Shown: positions 21,023 through 33,604, numbered from the stretch's first letter. The stretch: DNA of 64,000 nucleotides from Reticulitermes speratus (GCA_021186555.1 JAJKFL010000010.1:4609085-4673084), one strand, 5' to 3'. The notes: generated by a model not told the origin, from the letters alone. Program-made: numbers and translations.

Positions 21023-22200
21023 ACTCACTCCGTACCGCGCAGTAAACACACTCCGTCTCAGTTATACAAACCAGTCAGTTAATGTTGTACAGTGAAATAA
21101 TCGTTGTTTGTTCTGAGATCCACACAAAACACATAAATACAGTCCGTACCGCGCAGTAAACACACTCCGTCTCAGTTATACAAACCAGTCAGTTAATGCT
21201 GTACAGTGAAATAATCGCTGTTTGTTCTGAGATCCACACAAAACACATAAATATAGTCCGTACCGCGCAGTAAACACACTCCGTCTCAGTTATACAAACC
21301 AGTCAGTTAATGTTGTACAGTGAAATAATCACTGTTTGTTCTGAGATCCACACAAAACACATAAATACAGTCCGTACCGCGCAGTAAACACACTCCGTCT
21401 CAGTTATACAAACCAGTCAGTTAATGTTGTGCAGTGAAACAATCGCTGTTTGTTCTGAGATCCACACAAAACACATAAATACAGTCCGTACCGCGCAGTA
21501 AACACACTCCGTCTCAGTTATACAAACCAGTCAGTTAATGTTGTGCAGTGAAACAATCGCTGTTTGTTCTGAGATCCACACAAAACACATAAATACAGTC
21601 CGTACCGCGCAGTAAACACACTCCGTCTCAGTTATACAAACCAGTCAGTTAATGTTGTGCAGTGAAACAATCGCTGTTTGTTCTGAGATCCACACAAAAC
21701 ACATAAATACAGTCGTACCGCGCAGTAAACACACTCCGTCTCAGTTATACAAACCAGTCAGTTAATGTTGTACAGTGAAATAATCGCTGTTTGTTCTGAG
21801 ATCCACACAAAACACATAAATACAGTCCGTACCGCGCAGTAAACACACTCCGTCTCAGTTATACAAACCAGTCAGTTAATGTTGTACAGTGAAATAATCG
21901 CTGTTTGTTCTGAGATCCACACAAAACACATAAATACAGTCCGTACCGCGCAGTAAACACACTCCGTCTCAGTTATACAAACCAGTCAGTTAATGTTGTA
22001 CAGTGAAACAATCGCTGTTTGTTCTGAGATCCACACAAAACACATAAATACAGTTCGTACCGCGCAGTAAACACACTCCGTCTCAGTTATACAAACCAGT
22101 CAGTTAATGTTGTACAGTGAAACAATCGCTGTTTGTCCTGAGATCCACACAAAACACATAAATACACTGTGCGGGCAGAACGTAGAATTTGTGAATGTTA
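21023..22200. repeat. 114-bp satellite, array 1
   Basis: About ten units of 114 bp (starts of CCGTACCGCGCAG at 21030, 21144, 21258, 21372). Each unit contains CACTCCGTCTCAGTTATAC and CGCTGTTTGTTCTGAG. The last unit runs out into GGGCAGAACGTAGAATTTGT, the unexpanded flank also seen at 17.2 and 30.9 kb. Confidence 0.92.
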
Positions 22201-23162
22201 AACATGATGGTACATATAGTAACCGCTTCGTCTTATATGGTGAAAGTAACCGAGTGGCGAATGTGAGGTATCAAGCAAGGCAACGGACATGACAGCTTTG
22301 TGTTAACAGGTTGATAGATTAAGTTGTGTTTTGCTGTCTTTGCATGCAATTGATTTCTCGCATCGGTAGAACAGTATTACGTCTCACGAGTCTAAATCTC
22401 AACAAAAAATATTTTATTAACGGCACGTGTGAGACCGAAAGGCCGGTTTCCAATTATTGACAGTGACAACAGTTCTGACCTGTACTGACGATACGTACTT
22501 ATTACAAATAATGTATAGCTTTACGTTGTTTGTACCACTCTCTCAAACCGTTCGAGGCGAAGCAAAATTACATTTTTATTGCTGCTTCCAACTTTTTTTT
22601 TTTTATACAGCGGTTTCCATCACAATGACGTCGATCAAGAGTTGGGAGATAGGATGAAGCCGCAGAAAAAAAAAAAAGGAAAAGAGATTGAAGTGGGGAG
22701 AAGGCTATTGTTAGTGAAGGATTTCAATTAACTAAGCTTGAGCCTGGCTTACTCATCCATTCTCTCCGACATAAACCAAAATCTGTTCCCTCAACATATC
22801 CAAATGTAAAATATTTTAAATACACTTTCCTTGTTTTGCTTATTTGTTATTAGCAAAATCCACTAGCTGCTGTGTATTTGCAGGAATTGAGCAAATCCTC
22901 TTTTGTTTGTTTAAAAACTGGTCGATTGTGACGTCATTAACCTTTCCTTTTTAATTGAATATTTCGTGAACGTGAAGTGTTTGTGGTACAGTGATGAGAG
23001 TAATATCAACGTTCTTTTTTAGATAGCTGTCTCAGTGAACGTATTCAAAGTGTTTTAATTAGACTACTAATAATGTTTCACAAACACCATTTTTGCTTTA
23101 GAAATATGAAGTATGTCTCATGAAAAAAGAGCTTGCAAAAAACGCAGGCATGTTGATACTAA
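22201..23162. other. non-coding DNA, nothing recognised
   Basis: Only short A and T homopolymer runs stand out (around 22590-22605 and 22665-22680). Confidence 0.5.
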
Positions 23163-23172
23163 GATAGACGTA

Positions 23173-23703
23173 CTTTATTCTGTAATCACCGTGCATCTTT
23201 TCACAGTCACTATTTACATAAACCAACTGGATGCAACTTTATTTAAAAAAACTGTATAGTTTTTTAAAACATATTTAAAAACTTTTTAAAACCCGATATA
23301 TGTTTCGGCTCTTATAGAGCCATCTTCAGGGATTTATTGTCGTTAAAACTGCATATATTAAAACGTCGTATTAAAACAGTACAGCCTACACCATGAAAAA
23401 TACGACCTAATGAACAAGATAAACCAGTACCATGCATCAACATTAACATATTATTTTAGTACGAATAACAAATAGTGTCTGTGCATACCAAGCAGTGGAA
23501 AAGTGAAAAACCTTGCCTAAAAGTGAACCAACGTAAACGACGTTTTATTATATGCAGTTTTAACGACAATAAACCCCTGAAGATGGCTCTATAGGAGCCG
23601 AAACATATGTCGGGTTTTATAAAGTTTTAAAATATGTTTTAAAAAACTATACAGTTTTTTTAAATAAAGTTGCATCCAGTTGGTGTATGTAAATAGTGAC
23701 TGT
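23173..23703 (-). mobile_element. hammerhead inverted-arm element C
   Basis: GATAGACGTA at 23163-23172 and 23704-23713 is the target duplication. The minus-strand tail ATGCACGGTG plus 14 nt ending AAAG is at the left. Arms include ACCAACTGGATGCAACTTTA. The right ribozyme is intact. The left one (23291-23337, minus) has a stem III change (ACATATAT). Sequence is close to element C2, in the opposite orientation. Confidence 0.82.
23571..23617 (+). ncRNA. hammerhead ribozyme motif, element C right arm
   Basis: CTGAAGA (23577-23583), stem II GGCTC/GAGCC, GAAA, palindromic stem III ACATATGT, cleavage base C, and a perfect 6-bp stem I AAACCC/GGGTTT. The closest match to a canonical motif in the window. 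Confidence 0.82.
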
Positions 23704-23789
23704 GATAGACGTATTCAGTGGCTTATGCGTTATTTGACATAGCACAAGACGATGAAATGTAAGCAGCTATTATTGAATAAATCTATGGG

Positions 23790-24068
23790 ACAGAATTCTT
23801 CTTAAGATGCTAACAGCTCGTCAGCTAGTCAAGAAATCCTTCGCATTTTATGTAAACCTAATTTCCATTACCACAGTTACAAGAGCACGAAACCTGTTCT
23901 TATCCTGAGCCAGATCAATCCAGTCCATGCCCTCATCCCACTTCTTGAAGACCTATTTTAATATTGTCCTCCCATCTACGCTTAGGTCTTCCAAGTGGTC
24001 GCTTTCCCTTAGGTTTCCCCAACAAACCCCTGTATGGACCTGTCCTCTCCCCCATAAGAAGCGGCTAC
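23790..24068 (-). pseudogene. LINE-A 3' end
   Basis: The minus strand carries the LINE-A 3' UTR and C-terminal region. Plus-strand landmarks are GCTAACAGCTCGTCAGCTAG and CCACTTCTTGAAGACC. Many substitutions; no open frame. Confidence 0.65.
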
Positions 24069-24296
24069 ACTATTTGAAAAGATGTAGGAAGAATTTGTAA
24101 GTAATTCAACATAATAAATGTCAAACCTAATAAAAGTGGTGAAAAAATTACAACAGAGATATTATGAATTACGAAGCATTAGAATTTAAAATACCACACA
24201 AGTAACACACACAAAAAAACACCTGGAACTAAAAGTAATAAGCTTTGCAGGTGGCAAAATTACCATATCAGGTTACTTCACTTTTGTACATAACTC

Positions 24297-24612
24297 GATG
24301 GAGCAGAGTCCCTCTTGAGACTCTGACAGTTCCTCAGCTAGTCAAGATATTATTTGCCTCCTACACACTCTGAACGTTCATTAGCATCTTCACAAGAGCT
24401 CGCAACTTGACTCAAACCAATCCAGTCAATACCGTTCCTTCTTATCTATTTGGGATGCATTATAATATATTTTTACATCTATATCTCTGTGTTCCAATTC
24501 ATTTTTGTGTAGGTTTCCCCACCAAAACACTGAGTGCATTTCTTTTCTTCCCATACATGCCACATGTACCCCCTCCCCCCAGGCTTATTCGTCTTGGTTT
24601 CATCACTTTATA
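24297..24612 (-). pseudogene. LINE-A 3' end, decayed
   Basis: The same arrangement as 23790-24068 (landmark GGAGCAGAGTCCCTCTTGAG), with heavier decay. About 230 bp of unassigned sequence separates the two. Confidence 0.6.
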
Positions 24613-25954
24613 ATCCTACTTTAAAATTTATTACGTTATAATTTCTGTTGTCATAAGAGATTTTGTTTACAATTTATGGCAAAAAGTGTTCTTTACACCA
24701 AACAGGTAAGAGTTTGGCTCAGATGTTTCATATTACAGAACTAAAATTTTGACTTTTGTGGGCATAAGGACAGTAAGAGGCAAAAATGTTATTCTTGACA
24801 CAAAATTTTTAGTGAACACATATACATACATCTGCCTGTGTTGTACAATCCCATATCAAGAAGAGAAAGGCACTGACTCCTAATGTCAAGTATTTTACTA
24901 ATACAGAGACTTACAAATAGTTTTCCGAAACCCAACGTAATTGAAGGAAATACAAGAATAATTTTTTATTTTGTTTTTTTTTTTCAAAAATTAGGAACCC
25001 TGTCGCTTTTAAATTTGAGCATTCAGACAACGCGCCAATAAAAGTCTATGTGCAATGGAGATGGATGCGGAGGTGTAGGTTTTACTGGCGTTTTTTGGAA
25101 GCTGTTTAGACGCACTGGCTTCTAAGTAATTCGACATTTTTGGCGAACGTTACCTGACCTGAGTATGACTTGTGACGCAATTTCCGAACTGACTCGTGTT
25201 GAGATGTGTTCTTTAGTGACTTGCAAGCAGAATGATGCGACGTTCTGAATGCACACCGATCACGACTGAAGTCATCACTTTCTGCCCTGTGATGACATTC
25301 CTAGTAGCGGACTGTGATTGTGTTTGGAATTGTGTGGGCTGGTGTTTGCCATTCGTGTGTATTTTCCAAATTAGCATGTAGCTCATTATTTGTTTGGCTG
25401 GTTGCTCTTTGTGTTTGACCCGTTTGGACACAATAAAACAAATTATTTCTTGGGCGATTTGAGAGCCATGAACGAGGAGAAAATCTGCATGTGTGAAAAT
25501 GTAACCTTTCAGATTTGTCTCTGGTAACAAAACAAATGTGTGTTTTTTCATTTATACGAGCGAAATGTGTGTGTATTGATCATGCAATTTCGATATTTGG
25601 ACGCCCTTCGACTTTAGTGCAGCGTAAAAAATAAATCGAGGAATGAAACATGTAGCAATGTGGTCAATGTACGAGTACAACGCAATGTAGTGAGGTATTC
25701 GCCTAACATTGGTACCAAGGAAACGCAACAATAAATTTTAATTTTATTGTTGAGTTACAGATGTTGCTGTCAACAGAACAAAACTTTAGTGTTGGAATGA
25801 AAAAGCAACAGTGTTTTTCTTTTCATTGTTGTCGATCTACAAAATGTTTTGTGCTACCGAGAGCAATAGAAGAACATATAAAAATACTTGAATCTCTAAA
25901 TAAAAGTTTAGGTTTGTTTAAATAAAGGGGAAAAATTATGGAATTTTTCATAAC
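24613..25954. other. non-coding DNA, nothing recognised
   Basis: A 112-codon minus-strand frame (25213-25551) shows no recognisable domain. No repeat family was identified. Confidence 0.45.
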
Positions 25955-25967
25955 TACATAATAAGAA

Positions 25968-26602
25968 TTTCACATTATTACCACCTTGCATTTTTTAAAT
26001 CAAATAATTAAACCAACAAATGCACTGTTTTTTAACAATTTTATTGTGGCCTTTTGTCCCTCACCCCACACGTGTTTCAGAACCTTACAGTTCCATCATC
26101 AGGTGTTACCATTTGCTACTAGTTATTCACATTAACACAAATACAGTATGTGTGTATCACTGAGTGGTACGTTAGTCTGATAAAACCTTAAAACCATTAA
26201 TATACGTATATTTAAATCTTGGTTGACACAACACGACAACAGTCTCCCTACACACACAGCCATAGTAAGATAACACACGCAACATCACAAACACACCACA
26301 AAAGGCACACGGAGACATAATAACACGCCAGTAGTTCTGCAAAAAAAGTGAATGCAACGAACATTTTATAACTTTTAACCAAGCTTTAAATATACATATA
26401 TTAATGGTTTTAAGGTTTTATCAGACTAACGTACCACTCAGTGATACACACATACTGTATTTGTCTTAATGTGTGAATAACTAGTAGCAAATGGTAACCC
26501 CTGATGATGGAACTGTAAGGTTCTGAAACACGTGTAGGGTGAGGGGACAAAAGGCCACAATAAAAGTGGTAAAAAAACAGTGCATTTGTTGGTTTAATTA
26601 TT
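25968..26602 (-). mobile_element. hammerhead inverted-arm element J
   Basis: TACATAATAAGAA at 25955-25967 and 26603-26615 is a 13-bp target duplication. The left end carries the minus-strand tail (ATGCAAGGTG plus 14 nt ending AAA). Arms start TTAAACCAACAAATGCACTG. Beyond the ribozymes the arms continue inward for over 150 bp with matching sequence. The left motif (26066-26106, minus) has G at the cleavage position and should not cleave. The right one is intact. Confidence 0.82.
26497..26540 (+). ncRNA. hammerhead ribozyme motif, element J right arm
   Basis: CTGATGA (26501-26507), stem II GGAAC/GTTCT with one G-T pair, GAAA, palindromic stem III ACACGTGT, cleavage base A, stem I ACCC/GGGT. 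Confidence 0.78.
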
Positions 26603-26615
26603 TACATAATAAGAA

Positions 26616-27396
26616 ATTTAGGAATGTACTAATAAAGTGCCGTGTAAATGAGAAATAAAACAAGAGAAACGCGGCGCTTGTGTGTATGTGGAGAAGACTG
26701 TGAACATTGACCACCAGGTTTAAAAAATCTATTTCAACGAAACACGTAACAAGAGATGAAATTACTACGTATCATATAGGCCTCCCTCAAAACTGTGTTA
26801 CTGATGACCGGTTAGAACTTAATATATATTTGTAGATTTTATTTAGAATTTCAAGTGGCAGACGTCATAGTTAAGGTTTCCTTCCATCAGAGTCATTCGC
26901 TTAACGTACCGGAAATAAACCCCCATTACGCCCACAAACGCACAGGAAATGAAAATTCTATGTCTAAGATATGGTTTTATTACTCTTTTTTGAGGGTTTA
27001 TAAATTCAGGGGATGATGGGTGGTTGAAAATCCTTTGTGTAGCTAATGTTTTAAGTCTGGATTCGCCTTCCCATTTATATTGATGTTAATGTTACAAAGG
27101 AAAATTCATGTTCCTAAGGGAGAAAATTATATAGTTGACAGCAAATTTATGGCGATACGTAGGAGCCAGAAGGCATTTACAAATTGTCACTGGAGTGGCT
27201 GATAGCTTTCTGCCAGGGGGGGGGGGGCGGGGGGGGGGGAGAAATAGTATTCTGAGTCATCAGGGGGCGACCGTGCTTTTGGGTATATCACGGGTGCAGC
27301 ACGTTTTGGGAATTTTAACATTAGCCTTCAGATGTAATGTTCAATACATTAAGGGCAGAAGAGAAGATTATAGGGAAAATAAGGTTGCAGTAAATA
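26616..27396. other. non-coding DNA with a poly-G tract
   Basis: Nothing is recognised except a G run broken by one C at about 27217-27239. Confidence 0.5.
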
Positions 27397-27474
27397 CAGG
27401 ATATACACAAAAGAATGGTGCGGTTTCAATAGGAATCACTATTGAAACCGCACCATTCTTTTGTGTATGCCCTG
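27397..27474. mobile_element. palindromic MITE, copy 3
   Basis: CAGGATATACACAAAAGAAT and its inverted partner ending GCCCTG pair over about 35 bp, including the inner GGTTTCAATAG/CTATTGAAACC stem. TA flanks both ends. Confidence 0.78.
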
Positions 27475-27680
27475 TATATAGGATGGACGTTTATGTCCAG
27501 AAAAGTAGATACATTTTCATACATAATATATAAACAAAATGGATTTGGTCTAGATTGTCGTAATAATGTAAATGTTGAAAAAATGTAATTAATAGGTTAC
27601 AAGAAGAAGGTCATCTGAAGGTCAAATAAAATATGTCACTCGGGACTCAAAAACATAGAGATCAGTGTAGGCTATTGTGT

Positions 27681-28168
27681 GGCCGGATAGCGTAGTTGTA
27701 TAGCGACTAGCTACGAGCTTGACGTCCGGGGATCGAATCACGATCCCAGTGGCCGTGCGTCTAAGGCGTGGGTCTTCGCGCTCGCTTACTAGATCGTGGT
27801 TCGAATCCCGCCGGGCATGATGTTTGTGTTGTGTTAGATGTATGGACGATAGCATGAAACATAAGGTGACATGCAGGACAAAAAGGACTTCACAGTACAA
27901 ATGATCAAAGAGGAAAACCCAGAATACAAAAGAAAAAAAATCCGTGGGGGCGAGATTTTCCGCACCCGTCCAGACCGGCCCTGGGGCCTACCCAGCCTCC
28001 TGTACAATGGGTACCGGGTCATTCTCGGGGATAAAGCGGCCGGGACGTGGCATTGACCACCCACTCCCATCTAGCGCCGAGGTTAAAGAAAGAGTAGAGC
28101 TATACCTCTACTCCCCCTCTGGGCCTTGATGGCCTGTTCTAGGGAGAACTTTCCTTACCTTTACCTTT
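27681..28168 (+). mobile_element. SINE family II interrupted by a family I-type SINE
   Basis: The head GGCCGGATAGCGTAGTTG runs to the box B region GGGATCGAATC (27729-27739). It is then broken and resumes at CCGTGGGGGCGAGATTTTC (about 27942) through to CTGTTCTAGGGAGAACTTT. The breakpoint lies inside box B, so the host copy's promoter was split by the insertion. Confidence 0.78.
27740..27941 (+). mobile_element. SINE family I head with second 3' module, nested
   Basis: It starts CGATCCCAGTGGCCGTGCG with box B GGTTCGAATCCC, then carries the alternative module (reverse complement of the CCCCTTTGATCCA text at 16.1-16.3 kb) and ends in an A tract before the family II sequence resumes. Here the alternative module stands alone, without a following family I body. 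Confidence 0.75.
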
Positions 28169-28584
28169 ATAGCTATTGTGGCATAATTTTGAACAGGACT
28201 GACAGAAGATGGGCACAATGAATTAAAATGGCGCTTAGTAGGACCGGTGGTGTGCTGTTGTGACAACGGTAATGAACCCTTGAGCTGTGAATTTCTTAGT
28301 AATTTAATAATTGAGCCTACAGTAAATTCTCCGCTTACAAGCAATCGCATTATGGTTTTTCGCCTACGAGATGCGGAAATTGATGCGTTTTTTTTTTACG
28401 AAAGAGTTTTCGCTTATACGAGCTCCTTCCTCTCGCAAACCGTTGGTTCTCGGCGCCCTTTCTGGTTTTCATCGGTTCCCGACAAGTAACGAGTGTCCAC
28501 CTCCAGATCCCAATGCTCCACAATCACCAACACTAAATTATTTCTTCCTAATACATAATACACATCTGTGTTGCATTTATGCTC
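28169..28584. other. non-coding DNA, nothing recognised
   Basis: No repeat or gene was identified. Confidence 0.45.
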
Positions 28585-28589
28585 TTAAT

Positions 28590-28885
28590 ACAGGCGTTGG
28601 GGCACGCACTACAAGCCGGAAGGTCGCGGGTTCGATTCCCGATGATGTCACTGGAGTTTTTCATTGACATAATCCTTCCAGTCTCACTACGGCCCTGGGG
28701 TCGACTCAGCCTCTAACAGAAATGAGTACCAGGAATATATCCTGGGGGGTAAAGGCGGCCGGTGCGTAAGGCCGCCGACAATCTTACCACCTTCATGTGC
28801 CGATTGTCTAGAAATCTGGGAGCCTCAACCTCCTGGAACCCTCAGGGCCTGTCCAGGCCTGTAATGGGGTTGCTTTACGTTTTGA
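28590..28885 (+). mobile_element. tRNA-derived SINE, family III
   Basis: A box B-like CGCGGGTTCGATTCCCGA is followed by a body with GGTAAAGGCGGCCGGTGCGT and GGGAGCCTCAACCTCCTGGA, ending GGGTTGCTTTACG. The box A region is poorly preserved. A truncated minus-strand relative lies at 49028-49215. Confidence 0.65.
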
Positions 28886-29608
28886 TACGTACCATTTTAA
28901 TAATACAACTATAAATAGTTTTACGATTGAGAATATAATTTAATAGAGTAATTGATCATTATGTTTAGTTTTTATAATTATGTACTGCTGTGTCTTGTAT
29001 TAACGCGAACTTTGCATGTTGGGCAGAATTTTATGACCTTTGAAACCAAATAAATTTTGTAACGTGCGAGATAATAGGAACTTAGTTCACGTTTTATGAG
29101 TTTCAGCCTCATAGGCAGTTTACGAGGCTTCAGTTAAACTCGTAAACCGAAGGATTACTGTATTAGCTTTTTAACGACGGCGTTTTGTAAAGCAGTTGTT
29201 ACCTATATTTTGCTGCCTTTTACATCAACTGAAACGAATACTCGAAAAGAGATATGTGGCGACATGTTCCGACTTCCACAAAATCAGTGCTTGTCGTGAT
29301 TTATGGGCTTCAGACGTGTCTTCCGACCATCCCTAGAAACAAGATATTCTTGTCCCAGACAGCATTATGACGCTCGGCGTCGTTGTAATGTGAAGTCCCC
29401 TCACTTTCGTGAGGGATCACATTCGGAAATGAACTTGTGAGTCAACGTAATCCGTTTTTAATTTCCGAATCCCTAACTGAGTGAGTGCGATGTGACATAA
29501 AGTAGCACGCGATATAGGAAAGCGATCCATTATGCCGTGATTGTGACAACTACGCAATGTTCATTGATGCGTCATAAGGCACAGCCCTCTCTAGCACGAG
29601 GGACGGAT
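28886..29608. other. non-coding DNA, nothing recognised
   Basis: No recognised repeat or gene. A short hairpin CCCTCACTTTCGTGAGGG lies near 29399-29416. Confidence 0.45.
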
Positions 29609-29705
29609 ATTGTGTTAAGATCAATACACATCCTCTTCAGCCCTTACCAGGGACTGTATTGTGTTAAGATCAATACACATCCTCTTCGGCCCTTACCAGG
29701 GACTC
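29609..29705. repeat. 49-bp tandem duplication
   Basis: ATTGTGTTAAGATCAATACA begins at 29609 and again at 29658; the two copies differ by one base (CTTCAGCC against CTTCGGCC). Confidence 0.85.
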
Positions 29706-30071
29706 ATAAATGGCTTCAAAATACGAAGGCACTGTCCACACACTAGGAGATGATCTCTGCTGGGAATTAGATACGTGCGCATGCGCAAGATTTCTTGACG
29801 AATGACGAGTTGCTACTACCCGTTCTGAAAACATTGCACAGTGCACTGGCTCAGTACACGATACTCGAAATGCTCGATGTTTTCAGTATGTGTAGTAGTA
29901 GAAGATTCTGTCGCTCCTACAAATAGCACTCCAGTAGCCCCCCACCAACCGGCTGTAGAAACAGTCGCCCTACCCCGCGCCACGTAAGCTACTACCGCTG
30001 GAACATCAGGTGGTCAGTGTTCTGTAAATTTGTCCATGTCCACTCAACAAAAGCACACAGGGAGAGCAGAT
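29706..30071. other. non-coding DNA, nothing recognised
   Basis: No recognised feature. Confidence 0.45.
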
Positions 30072-30150
30072 ATATAGCTCCACTTATTCTTAAACTCGGA
30101 ACTTGATTAAATTGGTCAAATTCACTTCCCGGCCGCTTTATCCTCCTGAA
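30072..30150 (-). mobile_element. SINE family II 3' fragment
   Basis: The plus-strand text TAGCTCCACTTATTCTTAA and GGCCGCTTTATCC is the reverse complement of the family II body at 35.4 and 42.7 kb. Confidence 0.5.
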
Positions 30151-30865
30151 AAATTACTGGAATTCATTGAATATGAATAGGGTGGGTCTAAGAGCTAGTC
30201 TGGACGTTTCGGAGTAGAGAAAAAGATGAACGAACAAAATGCAGATAACAAGGGGTTCAGTAATTAGTTGATAACTTACTTTAAGGGCGTAGCGTAAGTT
30301 AAAACCCTCTTTCATTTTATGGGGGCGAGTGTGAATAGACAGGAGGCAAGGATGTGAAAGGAAACACTCGTCGCCAGAGTCAAGATAAAAACTTGGTGTC
30401 CGCCTCGAGAAAACCAAAACAAATCTCAGGACTGCTGACAATTGGTCTACGTAAATAAAAGCAGAAAATATAACTGCTATGCTAACCTACTTCGTTGGTA
30501 TTTTTGTTTATGGTATGCATAATTCTCTTATGGTGTTTTTGACAGTCCACAAGCTATGTATTTCATACAGTTGAAATCCTACTAAACTCCGTAAAATATA
30601 TGTTTTTAACACGAAACAAGTTCAACTTCAAAACTTAAACTACGTCAGATGAAAGCCAGATAAAACGGGGTGCAGTGGCCCATTTACTCCGGGGTCCGGT
30701 GCTAATTTGTCATCTTATATAATTCAATAGGTAAAAAGATTACATTTTAATGTAATCTGGTGTTTCATAACCAATTCTTATTCACCAACACACTGTAAGC
30801 CGTGCATTAAGAGCTAAGAGCAGTTAAATCTTTAAAGACGAAAATTTCCTCAATTACGCCTAAAT
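30151..30865. other. non-coding DNA, nothing recognised
   Basis: No recognised feature. A 95-codon minus-strand frame at 30154-30441 has no domain that I can name. Confidence 0.45.
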
Positions 30866-32885
30866 ATTCAGTCCGTACCGCGCAGTAAACACACTCCGTC
30901 TCAGTTATACAAACCAGTCAGTTAATGCTGTACAGTGAAATAATCGCTGTTTGTTCTGAGATCCACACAAACATAAATACACTGTGTGGGCAAACGTAGA
31001 ATTTGTGAATGTTAACCTGGTGTATTTATTAACCACTGGCTTAAAGGGATGTTAAAGCCCCAGTTCGTACCGCGCAGTAACACACTCCGTCTCAGTTATA
31101 CAAACCATCAGATAATGCTGTACAGTGAAATAATCGCTGTTTGTTCTGAGATCCACACAAAACACATAAACACAGTCCGTACCGCGCAGTAAACACACTA
31201 CGTCTCAGTTATACAAACCAGTCAGTTAATGCTTGTACAGTGAAATAATCGCTGTTTGTTCTGAGATCCACACAAAACACATAAATACACTGTGTGGGCA
31301 GAACGTAGAATTTGTGAATGTTAAACCTGGTGGTATATATATTAACCACTGGGCTTTAAAGGGGATTGTTAAAGCCCCAGTTCGTACCGCGCAGTAAACA
31401 CACTCCGTCTCAGTTATACAAACCAATCAGATAATGCTGTACAGTGAAATAATCGCTGTTTGTTCTGAGATCCACACAAAACACATAAATACAGTCCGTA
31501 CCGCGCAGTAAGCACACTCCGTCTCAGTTATACAAACCAGTCAGTTAATGTTGTACAGTGAAATAATCGCTGTTTGTTCTGAGAACCACATAAAACACTT
31601 AAATACACTGTGTGAGCAGAATGTAGAATTTGTGAATGTTAAACCTGGTGGTACATACCACTGGGCTTTAGGTGTGTACATATAAAGATTCAGTCCGTAC
31701 CGCGCAGTAAACACACTCCGTCTCAGTTATAAAAACCAGTCAGTTAATGCTGTATAGGGAAATAATCGCTGTTTGTTCTGAGATCCACACAAAACACATA
31801 AATACACTGTGTGGGCAGAAAGTAGAATTTGTGAATGTTAAACCTGGTGGTATATATATTAACCACTTGGCTTTAAAGGGGATTGTTAAAGCCCCAGTTC
31901 GTACCGCGCAGTAAGCACACTCCGTCTCATTTATACAAACCAGTCATTTAATGCTGTACAGTGAAATAATCGCTGTTTGTTCTGAGATCCACATAAAACA
32001 CATAAATACACTGTGTGGGCAGAATGAGAATTTGTGAATGTTAAACCTGGTGGTACATATAGTAACCACTGGCTTAGGTGTGTACATATAAGATTCAGTC
32101 GTACGCGCAGTAAACACATTCGTCTCAGTAATACAAACCAGTCAGTTATGCTGTACAGTGAAATAATGGCTGTTGTTCTGAGATCCACAAACACATAAAT
32201 ACAGTCCGTACCGCGCAGTAAACACACTCCGTCTCAGTTATACAAACCAGTCAGTTAATGCTGTACAGTGAAATAATCGCTGTTTGTTCTGAGATCCACA
32301 CAAAACACATAAATACAGTCCGTACCGCGCAGTAAACACATTCCGTCTCAGTTTACAACCATCGTTAATGCTGTACAGTGAAATAATGCTGTTTGTCTGA
32401 GATCCACACAAAACACATAATACAGTCGTACCGCGCAGTAAACACACTCGTCTCAGTTATACAAACCATCAGTTAAGCTGTACAGTGAAATAATCGCTGT
32501 TTGTTCTGAGATCCACACAAAACACATAAATACAGTCCGTACCGCGCAGTAAACACACTCCCGTCTCAGTTATACAAACCAGTCAGTTAATGCTGTACAG
32601 TGAAATAATCGCTGTTTGTTCTGAGATCCACACAAAACACATAAATACACTGTGTGGGCAGAACGTAGAATTTGTGAATGTTAAACCTGGTGGTACATAC
32701 CACTGGGCTTTAGGTGTGTACATATAAAGATTCAGTCCGTATAGCGCAGTAAACACACTCCGTCTCAGTTATAAAAACCAGTCAGTTAATGCTGTATAGT
32801 GAAATAATCGCTGTTTGTTCTGAGATCCACACAAAACACATAAATACACTGTGTGGGCAGAAGGTAACATTTTGCCTGGTGGTGT
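30866..32885. repeat. 114-bp satellite, array 2, with interspersed longer units
   Basis: The same monomer as array 1 (CCGTACCGCGCAGTAAACAC, CGCTGTTTGTTCTGAG). Here plain 114-bp monomers alternate with longer units carrying GTGTGGGCAGAACGTAGAAT, GAATGTTAAACCTGGTGG and a GCCCCAGTTCGTACC junction. Many single-base deletions are present around 32080-32480. Confidence 0.88.
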
Positions 32886-33604
32886 ATAAAGTGATTACAG
32901 TGACTTAAACGGTTAAGAGAGGCCCTCTCGAACATCTAAACTCCAAGGCCCCACACTACACGAAAACTACGAGGTATCTACCTTGATTACGACATGTTGC
33001 AGTACATCATGACAACGTTACAGTGAAACTATCTCAATTAATCCGTCCGAAGCAAGAGTTTGTATTCGGATGTTTGCCGCCCCCACTAGCGCTAGACCGA
33101 GGCTAAAAGTGATTTACGGATGAAATTATAGGCGATTCCTAAAGTCAATACACACAGAACAGTACATTTACCATAATTCCATTACTGATAAACGGATTAC
33201 AAAATCCCATTTTCCACATCGAATCGCGATTACTGTTTCAAAGTACAGTCACGATTGTTTTGTTAGGAACAAACAAGCAGCTCTTTATTTAGATGGTGCC
33301 TCTGTTTTGGTGTAGCGTCCAGTTAATATTCAGGGTACATTTCATAGAGTTCTATAATGCGTTCCGGTAATCACAAAGTTATAATAATTTGTATGTGTTA
33401 TGATGATTTTACATCTCTTTTTTTGTATAATTATCTACCTTTGATTTACATGTTACCAGTACTGGCGGTAATTCCGTAATATCCAGTCCTGTTTAGCGCC
33501 GTAAAATTTAGCCTATAAACGACTGTTCACGAAACTCATATATTTTCACATAATTATTAGCTGTGAAAAAACCAGATTAGTCTGATTTAAATCCTTAATA
33601 TCTA
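32886..33604. other. non-coding DNA, nothing recognised
   Basis: No recognised feature. Confidence 0.5.

Noticed and set aside
27217..27239. Poly-G tract as a G-quadruplex regulatory element
   Set aside because: No gene nearby; homopolymer length may also be uncertain in the assembly.
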